A stretch of 10,024 bases of DNA from NCBI GenBank assembly GCA_964546285.1, contig CAZJJK010000112.1, positions 1-10,024 of the forward strand, read 5' to 3'. This DNA comes from CAZJJK01 sp964546285 (GTDB taxonomy: Bacteria > Spirochaetota > Spirochaetia > Treponematales > Breznakiellaceae). The translations under genes and the position numbers were made by a program. Positions 1 to 6,554 of this stretch are shown here, piece after piece. The notes beneath the pieces were generated by a model, which was not told the origin of the DNA, searched no databases, and worked only from the letters and a program-made list of their open reading frames with translations. Position 1 is the first letter of the stretch; the number at the start of each line of letters is the position of its first letter.

Positions 1-53
1 GGTCCCACTACGCGGTGAAGGAAAGTACAGGCTCCGTTTCAATACCTATTAGG

Positions 54-81
54 CTTCAACAGAATTGGCAGCAGTTAGTAA
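54..81 (+). repeat. Dispersed repeat, copy 1 (inverted relative to copy 2 at 8579-8606)
   Basis: This 28-base segment matches the reverse complement of 8579-8606 at 26 of 28 positions by eye. The similarity fades on both sides. In the frame starting at position 3, which stays open to a TAA at 84-86, it encodes LQQNWQQLV, and the minus strand of copy 2 encodes the same nine residues. The rest of 1-127 holds no complete gene. A second open frame runs from position 2 to a TAG at 50-52 and could be the tail of an upstream gene; neither frame gives a recognisable protein. The match itself is seen directly; that it belongs to a repeat family is inference. Confidence 0.6.
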
Positions 82-127
82 AGTAAAAGGTCTGACTCGT
101 CTTTGTATTTCATGATAAAGTACGGTC

Positions 128-886
128 ATGAATGATAAGCACTGGGGTTGTTTCAGCGATTTGAGAAACGCGTATAAACAATATATAGAAAAATTATCCA
201 TCGAACTTCCTGATTTAGGCTGTTTCCAGCAAGAATTGATTAATACGAGACCGGACGGTGGATATAAGGTGGAGACGCCGTTAGTTTATAATAGAGCCCT
301 GGAAGACATAACGCCGGATCACGACATCAAGCTGATAATCGTCGCCGATAATCCTGGACGTCGCGAACAGGAAGCGAAAAACCGTCGTTATCTTACCGGA
401 CCTTCCGGCAAATTAGCGGACGCTTTCTTTAAAGCACATCCTGAGTTAGGTATAGATTTCAAACAAGCTGTCCTCATTCTTAATAAGACGCCTATCCATA
501 CGCCTCGCACGCTTGAGTTGAAGGAGTTGGTGAAACTTGGGGGAAGGCGAATCGCCGACGCGCTAGTCTCCTCCCAAAAAGAGATGGCGAACCTAGCGTA
601 TCTATTTCATAAAGAACTCAGTCTGGAGGGCCAAGCCCTACCGCTGTGGATAGTTGGCTATTCAGAATTGGGGGCAAGCGGCTTGTTCCGCCCTTACGCC
701 GAAGCTCTTTCAGCGTACTATAAGGAGGCTAGCGGGAATTTACGCGATTCTATCGGCTTGTTCAGGCATTTTTCAATGAATCAATTTCTAGTGGACTACC
801 GAAAGCAAGCATTACGCGGGGAAAAGACCGATTCCACGCTTTTTCGTATCGGAAGCGCTTATAGGAAGAAATATTTCGGTTGGTAA
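128..886 (+). CDS. Uracil-DNA-glycosylase-superfamily-like protein
   Basis: A 252-residue protein that looks like the uracil-DNA glycosylase fold. Residues 68-81 form a hydrophobic strand followed by ADNPGRREQ, which resembles motif 1 (GxxPG..E) of UDG families 4 and 5. YLTGPSGKLADAF at 88-100 resembles the following FxGxxG-helix segment. ILNKTPIHTPRT at 117-128 sits where the family has its second strand and an Asn/Thr-rich loop, and a late HFS at 214-216 could be the third motif. The first 60 residues are less conserved and no iron-sulfur cysteine set is apparent. Known: the superfamily excises uracil or other damaged bases from DNA. Inferred: membership and activity; the motifs are non-canonical, so a non-glycosylase role is possible. 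The start is the first ATG; its ribosome-binding site is weak. The gene overlaps the next one by 7 bases. Confidence 0.6.
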   Translation: MNDKHWGCFSDLRNAYKQYIEKLSIELPDLGCFQQELINTRPDGGYKVETPLVYNRALEDITPDHDIKLIIVADNPGRREQEAKNRRYLTGPSGKLADAFFKAHPELGIDFKQAVLILNKTPIHTPRTLELKELVKLGGRRIADALVSSQKEMANLAYLFHKELSLEGQALPLWIVGYSELGASGLFRPYAEALSAYYKEASGNLRDSIGLFRHFSMNQFLVDYRKQALRGEKTDSTLFRIGSAYRKKYFGW

Positions 887-1986
887 ACCGGATTACCAGC
901 CTTGACCGGAAGCTTATTACTTCCGATAATTATAATATGCGGAAGAAATTCCGATACCCTCAAAAAATTGTTGGGGCCGCTTCGGTACGGCAGTTGCATC
1001 CTTTTTTTGAAAGCTGGTACTATAAGCATGCGACGGTATGTCCGGCGGGACCCAATAAGGTAAAAGGCGTAAAAACTCGAAACGGACGCGTGCTTAGCAT
1101 CGCTCCCTTTTCCGTCAGAGCTCCGTCCGGACTTGTCCATTTTGTTCAGGTTATTGATGGCGTAAGCGGTTGTGTTCGGCGTTACAATATCCCTAAGGAC
1201 GCGGTTTCGTATCGCCGTTTCCCCTTTGAGCTTAAAATGGCTGATTCTGTCTTCCGTTTGGACGGGATGGATGTTAATCTAAAGGATAGCTCCAGTTCTC
1301 TCCGGGCTAGCCTTCGTTTTGGCAAACTGAAGCCCCCCTCGCGCGGCTCACTGTCTAAATGGTTGATCGATCCGACAGCCTTTGTTCCTATATTACATCA
1401 TCAGTTTGGTATAGCCAGCTTAGATCATAGCGTATCGGGTTACGCCGAGCTTACCGAAGGCGCTAGGGGTGAGTGTATAGATTTCGCCGACGGCCGAGGC
1501 TATTTGGAAAAAGAATGGGGCGCTAAGCTGCCATCTTCCTGGTTACGTATACAAACCAACGCTTTTGATCCCGCCTTAGGCGCCTGTTCCCTGTCTTTTA
1601 GTTTAGCGCGGATAAAACGCTGGGGCATCCCCATGAAGGGCTTTATCTGTTTCCTGCTGGCCGGTGATAAAGAATATCGATTCAATAGCCTGAATGGCGC
1701 GAAGATAGACCTTTTGGAGCGTGGCAGGGATAGTCTGCGCGTCCTGTTTAGCGATAAGCGCTATAAGGTTGAATTACTAGCTAGAGAACTGTTTCCCGGC
1801 TCTAATCCGCGACCGCTTTGCTCTCAAGCGGGAACTTCTCCTCAGGTATTGCTAGGGGACAGCGTTGACGCGCGGGTAAGGGTTGTCTTAAAACGACGGA
1901 ACGGGCCAACCGAGGATGTCGTGTTTGACGCCACCGGACAAGTTGTGGGGACCGCCGTAATTGGGGATTTGGTCGATTTACGCTAG
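880..1986 (+). CDS. Tocopherol-cyclase-like protein
   Basis: A 368-residue protein resembling the tocopherol cyclase family (Pfam Tocopherol_cycl). Signatures seen: PFFESWYYKH at 41-50 near the N-terminus, HHQFGIASLDHSVSGYAE at 173-190, and GYLEKEWGAKLPSSWLRIQ at 207-225 followed by TNAF, matching the family's Tyr-x-Glu-Lys-x-Trp-Gly ... Trp-hydrophobic-Gln block. No signal peptide or membrane helix is evident. Known: plant and cyanobacterial members close the chromanol ring of vitamin E. Inferred: this one probably acts on, or binds, another lipid-like substrate, because no prenylquinone pathway is in view. The start used is TTG at 880, overlapping the previous stop, with an AGGAAGAA stretch about 10 bases upstream. 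The alternative is ATG at 937 (residue 20), which lacks a ribosome-binding site. The overlap suggests translational coupling to the UDG-like gene. Confidence 0.7.
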   Translation: MVNRITSLDRKLITSDNYNMRKKFRYPQKIVGAASVRQLHPFFESWYYKHATVCPAGPNKVKGVKTRNGRVLSIAPFSVRAPSGLVHFVQVIDGVSGCVRRYNIPKDAVSYRRFPFELKMADSVFRLDGMDVNLKDSSSSLRASLRFGKLKPPSRGSLSKWLIDPTAFVPILHHQFGIASLDHSVSGYAELTEGARGECIDFADGRGYLEKEWGAKLPSSWLRIQTNAFDPALGACSLSFSLARIKRWGIPMKGFICFLLAGDKEYRFNSLNGAKIDLLERGRDSLRVLFSDKRYKVELLARELFPGSNPRPLCSQAGTSPQVLLGDSVDARVRVVLKRRNGPTEDVVFDATGQVVGTAVIGDLVDLR

Positions 1987-1995
1987 CCCCTCGGT

Positions 1996-2023
1996 CTTAA
2001 GCCGCTACAGTGGGGCGGTTAAG
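1996..2023. terminator. Weak hairpin between convergent genes
   Basis: CTTAAGCCGC at 1996-2005 pairs with GCGGTTAAG at 2015-2023 with one bulged base. It lies 9 bases past the tocopherol-cyclase-like stop and overlaps the stop of the convergent MATE gene. On the plus strand a run of six T follows only at about 2041-2046, too far for a classic terminator, and on the minus strand no T-run follows. A role in ending transcription is inference. Confidence 0.25.
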
Positions 2024-3375
2024 TTCTTAACCCAGCGCTCCTTTTTTAGATACCAATTGGCGATCAAGTATTTGACGAAATCGGTGGATTTAAGAATCGC
2101 GAACATGGCTACCGGTCCAAGCGGGGTGCATAGAGCTAGGACGAAGGCGCCGGGAACGAAAAGCAATAAACTGACCGATACATCCACATACATGCCCAAG
2201 GCCGCGTCTCCACCGGCTCGCGATAGGGCGAATTGAAAGTTTAAAAGCGTCCAGAGCGGCATAAAGGCGGCAACCGATAAAACCAAGCCTCTGGTAACGG
2301 CACGGGCCGATAATGTTAGATTGGCGAATACCAGCGGAATTAATAAAACCGATGCCGCGGCGCAGGCGGCGACAGCCAAACCAAGGAAGAGTGAGCCAGC
2401 TTTTAACCACCGCGCTTGGTTTCGGGCTTCGCTCAAATTGCCCGCCCCAAGCGTTGAGCCCACAATAACCGCTGTGGCTGTATGGACGCCGGAGAAAGCG
2501 AGAAAGAACATATTACCAATAGCCCAGCCCGCGCCCATTCCCGCCACCGTTTCCGCTCCGCCGCGGCCATTATACAGGGCGGTCATGATCGTTTCGGAAA
2601 ATACCCAAGTGAGTTCGGAGGCCAGCATCATGCCGGATTTTCGGAAAATGCTAGCGATCAGCCGCCTGTCAACGGCCAATAAACCGGAAAATGGCACGAA
2701 GAAGGCTTCGGGCTTCAGCTTGACGTAGCTTAGGAAGCAAGCGAGCTCCAAGACGCGCGCGGCAACAGTCGCGATAGCCGCGCCGGTCACTTCCAGCCTT
2801 GGGGCTCCCCAGTTTCCATATATAAGTATCCAATTGCCCAAGGTGTTAACGATTCCGGCGCTAACCGAGATCAATAAGGGGATTCGAGCTTTCCCGATTT
2901 CCCTAAACGCTGTCGCTATCGCCGTTGATAAGGCCATAGGAAACCAGGTAAAGGAGGTCAGCCGCAAATAGGAGGCGCCTACGGTAATAATCGCGTCTCT
3001 TTGATCATTGCCTACGGTCATTATTCCGATCAGCCGTTCCGGAATTGTCCATAACAGTATAAAATGCAGGGTGGCCAGAGAAAGGGAAAACAAGGCTTTA
3101 AAGCGGAACGCTTGTTTCATTCCTTCTTCATCGCGCGCGCCTCTATACTGAGCCAAATAGATGCCGCCGGCGGCGTTAAGCGTCATTAGCGCGATGGTGG
3201 AGACAAAGTTAATCTGATTGGCGACATTGACAGCCGCCATTTTCACATCGCCAAGGCCGGCGACCATAAAATTATCAACCAAGGATACCATGCTCATGAT
3301 CAGTTGTTGCAACATGACCGGAAGAGCGATAGCCAGGGCGTCACGGTAAAAAGTGGCGGAGCCTAAACGTTTCAT
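2005..3375 (-). CDS. MATE family efflux transporter
   Basis: A 456-residue, strongly hydrophobic protein of the usual MATE length with about 12 predicted membrane segments. The N-terminus has the family pattern of a short basic head, then ALAIALPVMLQQLIMSMV, then a VDNFMVAGLGDVKMAAVNVANQ segment (residues about 33-54), which is the hallmark first repeat of MATE/DinF-type pumps. A second-half repeat begins near residue 235 with FRKSGMMLASELTWV. Known: these inner-membrane antiporters use Na+ or H+ gradients to export drugs or metabolites. The substrate cannot be read from sequence. The ATG at 3375 has a GAGG ribosome-binding site 5 bases upstream on the minus strand. The gene is convergent with the tocopherol-cyclase-like gene and divergent from the cupin gene. 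Confidence 0.93.
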   Translation of the reverse strand: MKRLGSATFYRDALAIALPVMLQQLIMSMVSLVDNFMVAGLGDVKMAAVNVANQINFVSTIALMTLNAAGGIYLAQYRGARDEEGMKQAFRFKALFSLSLATLHFILLWTIPERLIGIMTVGNDQRDAIITVGASYLRLTSFTWFPMALSTAIATAFREIGKARIPLLISVSAGIVNTLGNWILIYGNWGAPRLEVTGAAIATVAARVLELACFLSYVKLKPEAFFVPFSGLLAVDRRLIASIFRKSGMMLASELTWVFSETIMTALYNGRGGAETVAGMGAGWAIGNMFFLAFSGVHTATAVIVGSTLGAGNLSEARNQARWLKAGSLFLGLAVAACAAASVLLIPLVFANLTLSARAVTRGLVLSVAAFMPLWTLLNFQFALSRAGGDAALGMYVDVSVSLLLFVPGAFVLALCTPLGPVAMFAILKSTDFVKYLIANWYLKKERWVKNLTAPL

Positions 3376-3401
3376 GGAAACCTCGCGGATAAAAACCGCG
3401 G

Positions 3402-3432
3402 ACTATATCGATAACGCCGGTGATCGCCGGCG
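3402..3432 (-). promoter_or_regulatory. Candidate MATE -10 box with upstream dyad
   Basis: On the minus strand a TATAGT (plus 3402-3407) lies 27 bases before the MATE start codon. Just upstream of it is a perfect 6-bp dyad, CGCCGG (3415-3420) and CCGGCG (3427-3432) around TGATCG, in the -35/spacer region. No good -35 hexamer is present. A second small dyad, CGCGG/CCGCG (3384-3388 and 3396-3400), lies in the leader. The arrangement would suit a repressor- or activator-dependent promoter, but that is inference. Confidence 0.3.
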
Positions 3433-3467
3433 AAAGGGGAAGCGGAAAATTACTCCTCCCCGGCCCT

Positions 3468-3495
3468 TTGCGTCAAGAGAACAATCGGTTATAAA
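3468..3495 (+). promoter_or_regulatory. Candidate sigma-70-type promoter of the cupin gene
   Basis: TTGCGT (3468-3473) and TATAAA (3490-3495) are separated by 16 bases. The -10 box matches consensus at five of six positions, the -35 box at three. It would give a leader of about 60 bases before the cupin ATG. Confidence 0.35.
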
Positions 3496-3561
3496 AAGGA
3501 AAGCCGCGTGTCGTGAAGACGCTTTATCCGGCGCGGTGTGACAAGCTATACGGAGGATGAT

Positions 3562-3888
3562 ATGCCTTTTTTTTTCGCTGAAAACCTTAAAACCAAAAAG
3601 CTAGATCCAAAAGCCGATCGGACCATAAAGGCTCGGGGCGGCCGGCTGATGATTACGGAAATGTTTTTTGAGGCGGGCGGGGTTGGCGCCGTCCACGACC
3701 ATGAACATGAACAGATTATGTATGTCATTGACGGCGAGTTGGATTTTCAATTGGGCGACGAAACCTTTCGCGTTAAAAGCGGAGACAGCGCTTATATCCC
3801 GCCAAAAATTCCACACGGCTGCGTCGCGATCCGGCCATCGCGGGTTTTGGATGTTTTTAGTCCACAGCGCGATGATTTCTTGGAATAG
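3562..3888 (+). CDS. Small single-domain cupin protein
   Basis: A 108-residue protein consisting of one cupin barrel. Motif 1 is GAVHDHEHEQIMYVIDGEL (residues 42-60), with His45, His47 or His49 and Gln51 as likely metal ligands. Motif 2 is GDSAYIPPKIPHGC (74-87), with His85 as the remaining ligand. Known: small cupins bind a divalent metal and serve as isomerases, dioxygenases or sugar-binding proteins. The sequence does not decide among these. The start chosen is ATG 3562, because GGAGG at 3552-3556 sits 5 bases before it; an in-frame GTG at 3538 would place that ribosome-binding site inside the gene. It is transcribed away from the MATE gene and converges on the epimerase gene, with only 21 bases between stop codons. 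Confidence 0.85.
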   Translation: MPFFFAENLKTKKLDPKADRTIKARGGRLMITEMFFEAGGVGAVHDHEHEQIMYVIDGELDFQLGDETFRVKSGDSAYIPPKIPHGCVAIRPSRVLDVFSPQRDDFLE

Positions 3889-3909
3889 GGGTTTTCCCTG
3901 GCCCTTAAG

Positions 3910-4917
3910 CTAAGCTAGAGCCGCCGCCATGCCGCGTTTCCAAGCGGCAAGGACCTTGTCGATAAGCGCGTCCGTCCCGGCATCAATCTTCTGTCGCGTT
4001 TTGTCTTCTAAGAACCATTCCACGGATTGGCGGAGGCCCTGCGCGAAGGGGATGGTAACGCGGAATTCCGGTACTAGCCGTTTTAGTTTTGAACAATCAA
4101 ATAGGGCTGAATAGCTTTTATCGCCTAAAAATTGCTGTCCAATTTCAGGATCGATAGCGGCTATAAACTCCGATGGGATATGAACAATTTTGGCTTCAAC
4201 ACGGAGCGCCGAGGCTAAGGCGGCATGTATCGCGTCCCAGCTGAGCGCCTCGTCGCCGGTTATCTGGAAGCTTTCTCCCAACGCTTCATTCCGCCCAAGT
4301 AAGCCTACAAGGCCAACGGCGAAATCGCGGGTATGGGTTAGGGTCCATAGGGATTGGCCGTCACCATGAACGACTATTTCTTTACCGGAGAGCATACGCG
4401 CGGCTATGGTAAAGTCAGAGGAGGTCCAGGCGGTGGGTATCCAACCAAGGCTGTAGGTATGCGAGGGGCGAATAATAGTTCCGGGGAAGCCCTTTGTCTG
4501 GACCGCTTCCAGAAGGAGACGTTCACAAGCGATCTTATCACGAGAATATTGCCAATAGGGGTTAATGGTCGGGGTAGCTTCCGTAATAATATGATGAACC
4601 GGTGGCTTTCTATATACCGACGCGCTTGAAATAAAGAGATAGTGGCCAGTCCTTCCGGAAAAAAGCCTGATATCGCGTTCCACATGTTTAGGTACAAAAG
4701 CGATGAAATCAACGACAGCGTCAAAATCTAGAGCGCCTATGGCTCTTTTCATCGCTTCTTCATCATTAATATCGGCGATCAGCTCAGTAACGCCATTAAG
4801 CTTCTTGTCTTCCCGTTGTCCGCGGTTTAAGTGGTAAAGCTCATAGCCCAGCTCTAAGGCCCTTCGCGTGCAGTCAAACGATAAATTGCCTGTTCCGCCT
4901 ATAAATAAAACTCGCAT
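3910..4917 (-). CDS. NAD-dependent epimerase/dehydratase (extended SDR) family protein
   Basis: A 335-residue extended short-chain dehydrogenase/reductase. The N-terminal Rossmann signature is RVLFIGGTGNLS (residues 2-13), and the end of the second strand is LYHLNRG. DFDAVVDF at 64-71 follows the fourth strand, and FISSASVY at 95-102 carries the catalytic Ser. YSRDK at 124-128 supplies the Tyr-x3-Lys pair. IIRPSHTYS (148-156) and HGDGQSLWTLTHTRDFA (184-200) are the substrate-side elements typical of sugar-nucleotide epimerases and their relatives. Known: this class oxidises, epimerises or dehydrates nucleotide sugars using NAD(P). The substrate here is unknown. The start chosen is ATG 4917, just after a GGGGGAG ribosome-binding site; an upstream in-frame ATG at 4944 would add nine residues before the glycine motif. 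It lies 90 bases downstream of mazG on the same strand. Confidence 0.85.
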   Translation of the reverse strand: MRVLFIGGTGNLSFDCTRRALELGYELYHLNRGQREDKKLNGVTELIADINDEEAMKRAIGALDFDAVVDFIAFVPKHVERDIRLFSGRTGHYLFISSASVYRKPPVHHIITEATPTINPYWQYSRDKIACERLLLEAVQTKGFPGTIIRPSHTYSLGWIPTAWTSSDFTIAARMLSGKEIVVHGDGQSLWTLTHTRDFAVGLVGLLGRNEALGESFQITGDEALSWDAIHAALASALRVEAKIVHIPSEFIAAIDPEIGQQFLGDKSYSALFDCSKLKRLVPEFRVTIPFAQGLRQSVEWFLEDKTRQKIDAGTDALIDKVLAAWKRGMAAALA

Positions 4918-4963
4918 GAGCTCCCCCCTATAAAAGAAAGACAAATTTAGCTACTCGTATATT

Positions 4964-4983
4964 CCGCTCGCCTTCAGGAGCGG
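4964..4983 (-). other. Hairpin in the mazG-epimerase gap
   Basis: A perfect 6-bp stem, CCGCTC (4964-4969) with GAGCGG (4978-4983) around an 8-base loop, lies 24 bases past the mazG stop. No T-run follows on the minus strand, so it is not a convincing terminator. It could limit 3' decay or read-through; this is inference. Confidence 0.3.
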
Positions 4984-5007
4984 CTTCCACGGGTTTTAAG
5001 CGTTATA

Positions 5008-5817
5008 CTAGCCTTCTTGACGTTTCGCCTCCGTCCAAAGGCTTTCCATGAGCTCAATTTTTCCAAGTTCCATAACTTCTCCCGATTCTCGCATCCGCTT
5101 TTCCACATGCTTAAAGCGCGAGATGAAACGAGTGTTCGTATCATGTAGCGCCACCGCTGGATCGATATGAAGATAGCGGCATATATTAACGACAGCGAAC
5201 AAAAGATCACCAAGCTCGCCCTCCAGCGCTCGCCTCTTTTTTTCTGAATTATCAACTAAATGGTCATCATAGGCGGCCTTAGCCTCCGCTAATTCCTCAT
5301 TGATCTTCGCCCATACCTCATCCGCCGTCGGCCAGTCAAAACCCACTTTGGACGCTTTTTTCTGTAGTTTATACGCCCGCTCTAAGGGCGGGAGACTTCG
5401 CGACACGCTGTCTAAAACAGAATCCTTTGCCTGGCGTCCCTCTTGCTCTACTTTTATACGGTCCCATTGCTCAAGGACCGCCGCTGAAGTAGCCGCCTCG
5501 CTTTCCCCAAATACATGAGGATGCCGACGGACCAGCTTTTCCCTTATTCCTTTTAGGCTATCGCTAACGGAAAACTCGCCGCTTTGCTCATGCATATAGG
5601 CGATCATTGTCGCCAGTAAAAAAACATCGCCTACTTCTTCCTTGATATGATCACTGTCAGCCTCGTTTATCGCTTCCACACACTCATAGGCTTCCTCAAT
5701 CAAGCTACCGCGCAGAGTCGTCGGGCTTTGTTCGCGATCCCAAGGACAGCCATCCGGCGCGCGCAGGCGTATGACTGTTTTATATAATTCCTCAAAGGCC
5801 GTGGCTGTGTTTTTCAT
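5008..5817 (-). CDS. mazG: Nucleoside triphosphate pyrophosphohydrolase MazG
   Basis: A 269-residue two-domain MazG of normal length. Domain 1 has CPWDREQ (24-30), EEAYE (41-45) and EEVGD (60-64), which together make the EExxE...ExxD Mg2+ site; RRHPHVFGE follows at 97-105. Domain 2 has KVGFDWP (157-163), EELAE (174-178), ELGDLLFA (201-208) and the TNTRFISRFKHVE signature (227-239). Known: MazG hydrolyses NTPs and dNTPs to the monophosphate and pyrophosphate in the cytoplasm, clearing non-canonical nucleotides and affecting (p)ppGpp-linked stress responses. The start is ATG 5817 with AAGGAG 11 bases upstream, a rather long spacing. It follows pth by 44 bases on the same strand, so the two are probably co-transcribed, with the epimerase gene possibly third. 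Confidence 0.96.
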   Translation of the reverse strand: MKNTATAFEELYKTVIRLRAPDGCPWDREQSPTTLRGSLIEEAYECVEAINEADSDHIKEEVGDVFLLATMIAYMHEQSGEFSVSDSLKGIREKLVRRHPHVFGESEAATSAAVLEQWDRIKVEQEGRQAKDSVLDSVSRSLPPLERAYKLQKKASKVGFDWPTADEVWAKINEELAEAKAAYDDHLVDNSEKKRRALEGELGDLLFAVVNICRYLHIDPAVALHDTNTRFISRFKHVEKRMRESGEVMELGKIELMESLWTEAKRQEG

Positions 5818-5861
5818 AGCTCTTTAAGCTCCTTCTTTATTATAGTATGGCTTACCTTGTC

Positions 5862-6488
5862 TTATTCGGCCAAACGTTTCTTTGTCCATTCCGGTAAAAG
5901 ACTCTCTGGGCCGTTCACTAAAGCTTTTGTTAGGGCCTCGGCCAATTGTGATAGCACCCGTTCCAATATCGGCTTTTCATCCGTCGTAAAATCCGACAAT
6001 ACATAGCTGGCGATATCCCTATGATCGGGCCGGCCTATACCGATACGCAGGCGCCAAAAATCTGGGGTACCTAAAACCGCTCTTAAAGAACGCAAGCCAT
6101 TATGTCCACCCAAGCCGCCGGAGAACTTTAGCGCGGCGACGCCGAGGGCTAGTTCCAGATCATCGTGTATCACGAGTATATTGGCGGGCGGAATTTTATA
6201 AAAAGCGGCGGCCTCTTTGACAGCGTCGCCAGATCGATTCATATATGTTTCCGGCCAAAGAAAATGGAGCCTGGAGGGAGAGTCTGGCGCCATGGAAATA
6301 TCAAAATTGTCCGTGTTTGACATGACGCCCAATCGGAGCCGGTCTAGGGCGGCGTAGCTCCCTTTAAATTTTCTTTGACGGGCTAATTCACCATACGGCG
6401 CTTTTTCGGCTAAGAGCCAGGCCGCGTTATGTCGGTTTCGCGCGTACTCGCGTCCATAGTTTCCTAGAAAAACAATAAGTTCAATCAT
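5862..6488 (-). CDS. pth: Peptidyl-tRNA hydrolase
   Basis: A 208-residue bacterial Pth. The family landmarks are FLGNYGREYARNRHN (7-21), which holds the active-site Asn10 and catalytic His20; ETYMNRSG (80-87) with Asn84; VIHDDLEL (106-113) with the Asp that activates the His; GGLGGHNGLRS (124-134) with Asn130; and FWRLRIGIGRP (144-154). Known: Pth cleaves the ester bond of peptidyl-tRNA released from stalled ribosomes and is usually essential. Two oddities: the near-invariant GNPG is GNYG here, and residues about 45-75 are longer than in typical Pth and poorly conserved. The start is fixed at ATG 6488 because an in-frame stop lies three codons upstream; its ribosome-binding site is weak. It heads the minus-strand run pth-mazG-epimerase. 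Confidence 0.95.
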   Translation of the reverse strand: MIELIVFLGNYGREYARNRHNAAWLLAEKAPYGELARQRKFKGSYAALDRLRLGVMSNTDNFDISMAPDSPSRLHFLWPETYMNRSGDAVKEAAAFYKIPPANILVIHDDLELALGVAALKFSGGLGGHNGLRSLRAVLGTPDFWRLRIGIGRPDHRDIASYVLSDFTTDEKPILERVLSQLAEALTKALVNGPESLLPEWTKKRLAE

Positions 6489-6493
6489 TAACG

Positions 6494-6522
6494 TTTACAG
6501 GCTCCGCGACGCATAGTAGACT
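6494..6522 (+). promoter_or_regulatory. Candidate alpha-galactosidase promoter
   Basis: TTTACA (6494-6499, five of six consensus positions) and TAGACT (6517-6522, four of six) are separated by 17 bases, upstream of the ATG at 6555. Predicted from consensus only. Confidence 0.4.
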
Positions 6523-6542
6523 GAACAGGTCCAGTTGGTAAA
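6513..6542 (-). promoter_or_regulatory. Candidate pth promoter, overlapping the divergent one
   Basis: On the minus strand TTTACC (plus 6537-6542) and TACTAT (plus 6513-6518) are 18 bases apart, each matching consensus at four positions. The -10 boxes of this and the plus-strand promoter overlap, so the two would compete for polymerase. Confidence 0.25.
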
Positions 6543-6554
6543 GGAAGCTAGGTT

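Noticed and set aside
92..120. CTGACT...ATAAAG as a promoter for the UDG-like gene
   Set aside because: Both boxes are weak and the start site would fall almost on the ATG; not strong enough to annotate.
2321..2728. Plus-strand open frame of 135 codons inside the MATE gene
   Set aside because: It is antisense to a well-supported MATE coding region and has no family resemblance.
3887..3899. AGGG-GTTTT-CCCT hairpin between the cupin and epimerase stops
   Set aside because: Only four base pairs and no following T-run; too weak to call a terminator.
5839..5844. Perfect TATAAT on the minus strand before mazG
   Set aside because: The implied transcription start would fall within the mazG ribosome-binding site, and no -35 box is present; co-transcription with pth is simpler.
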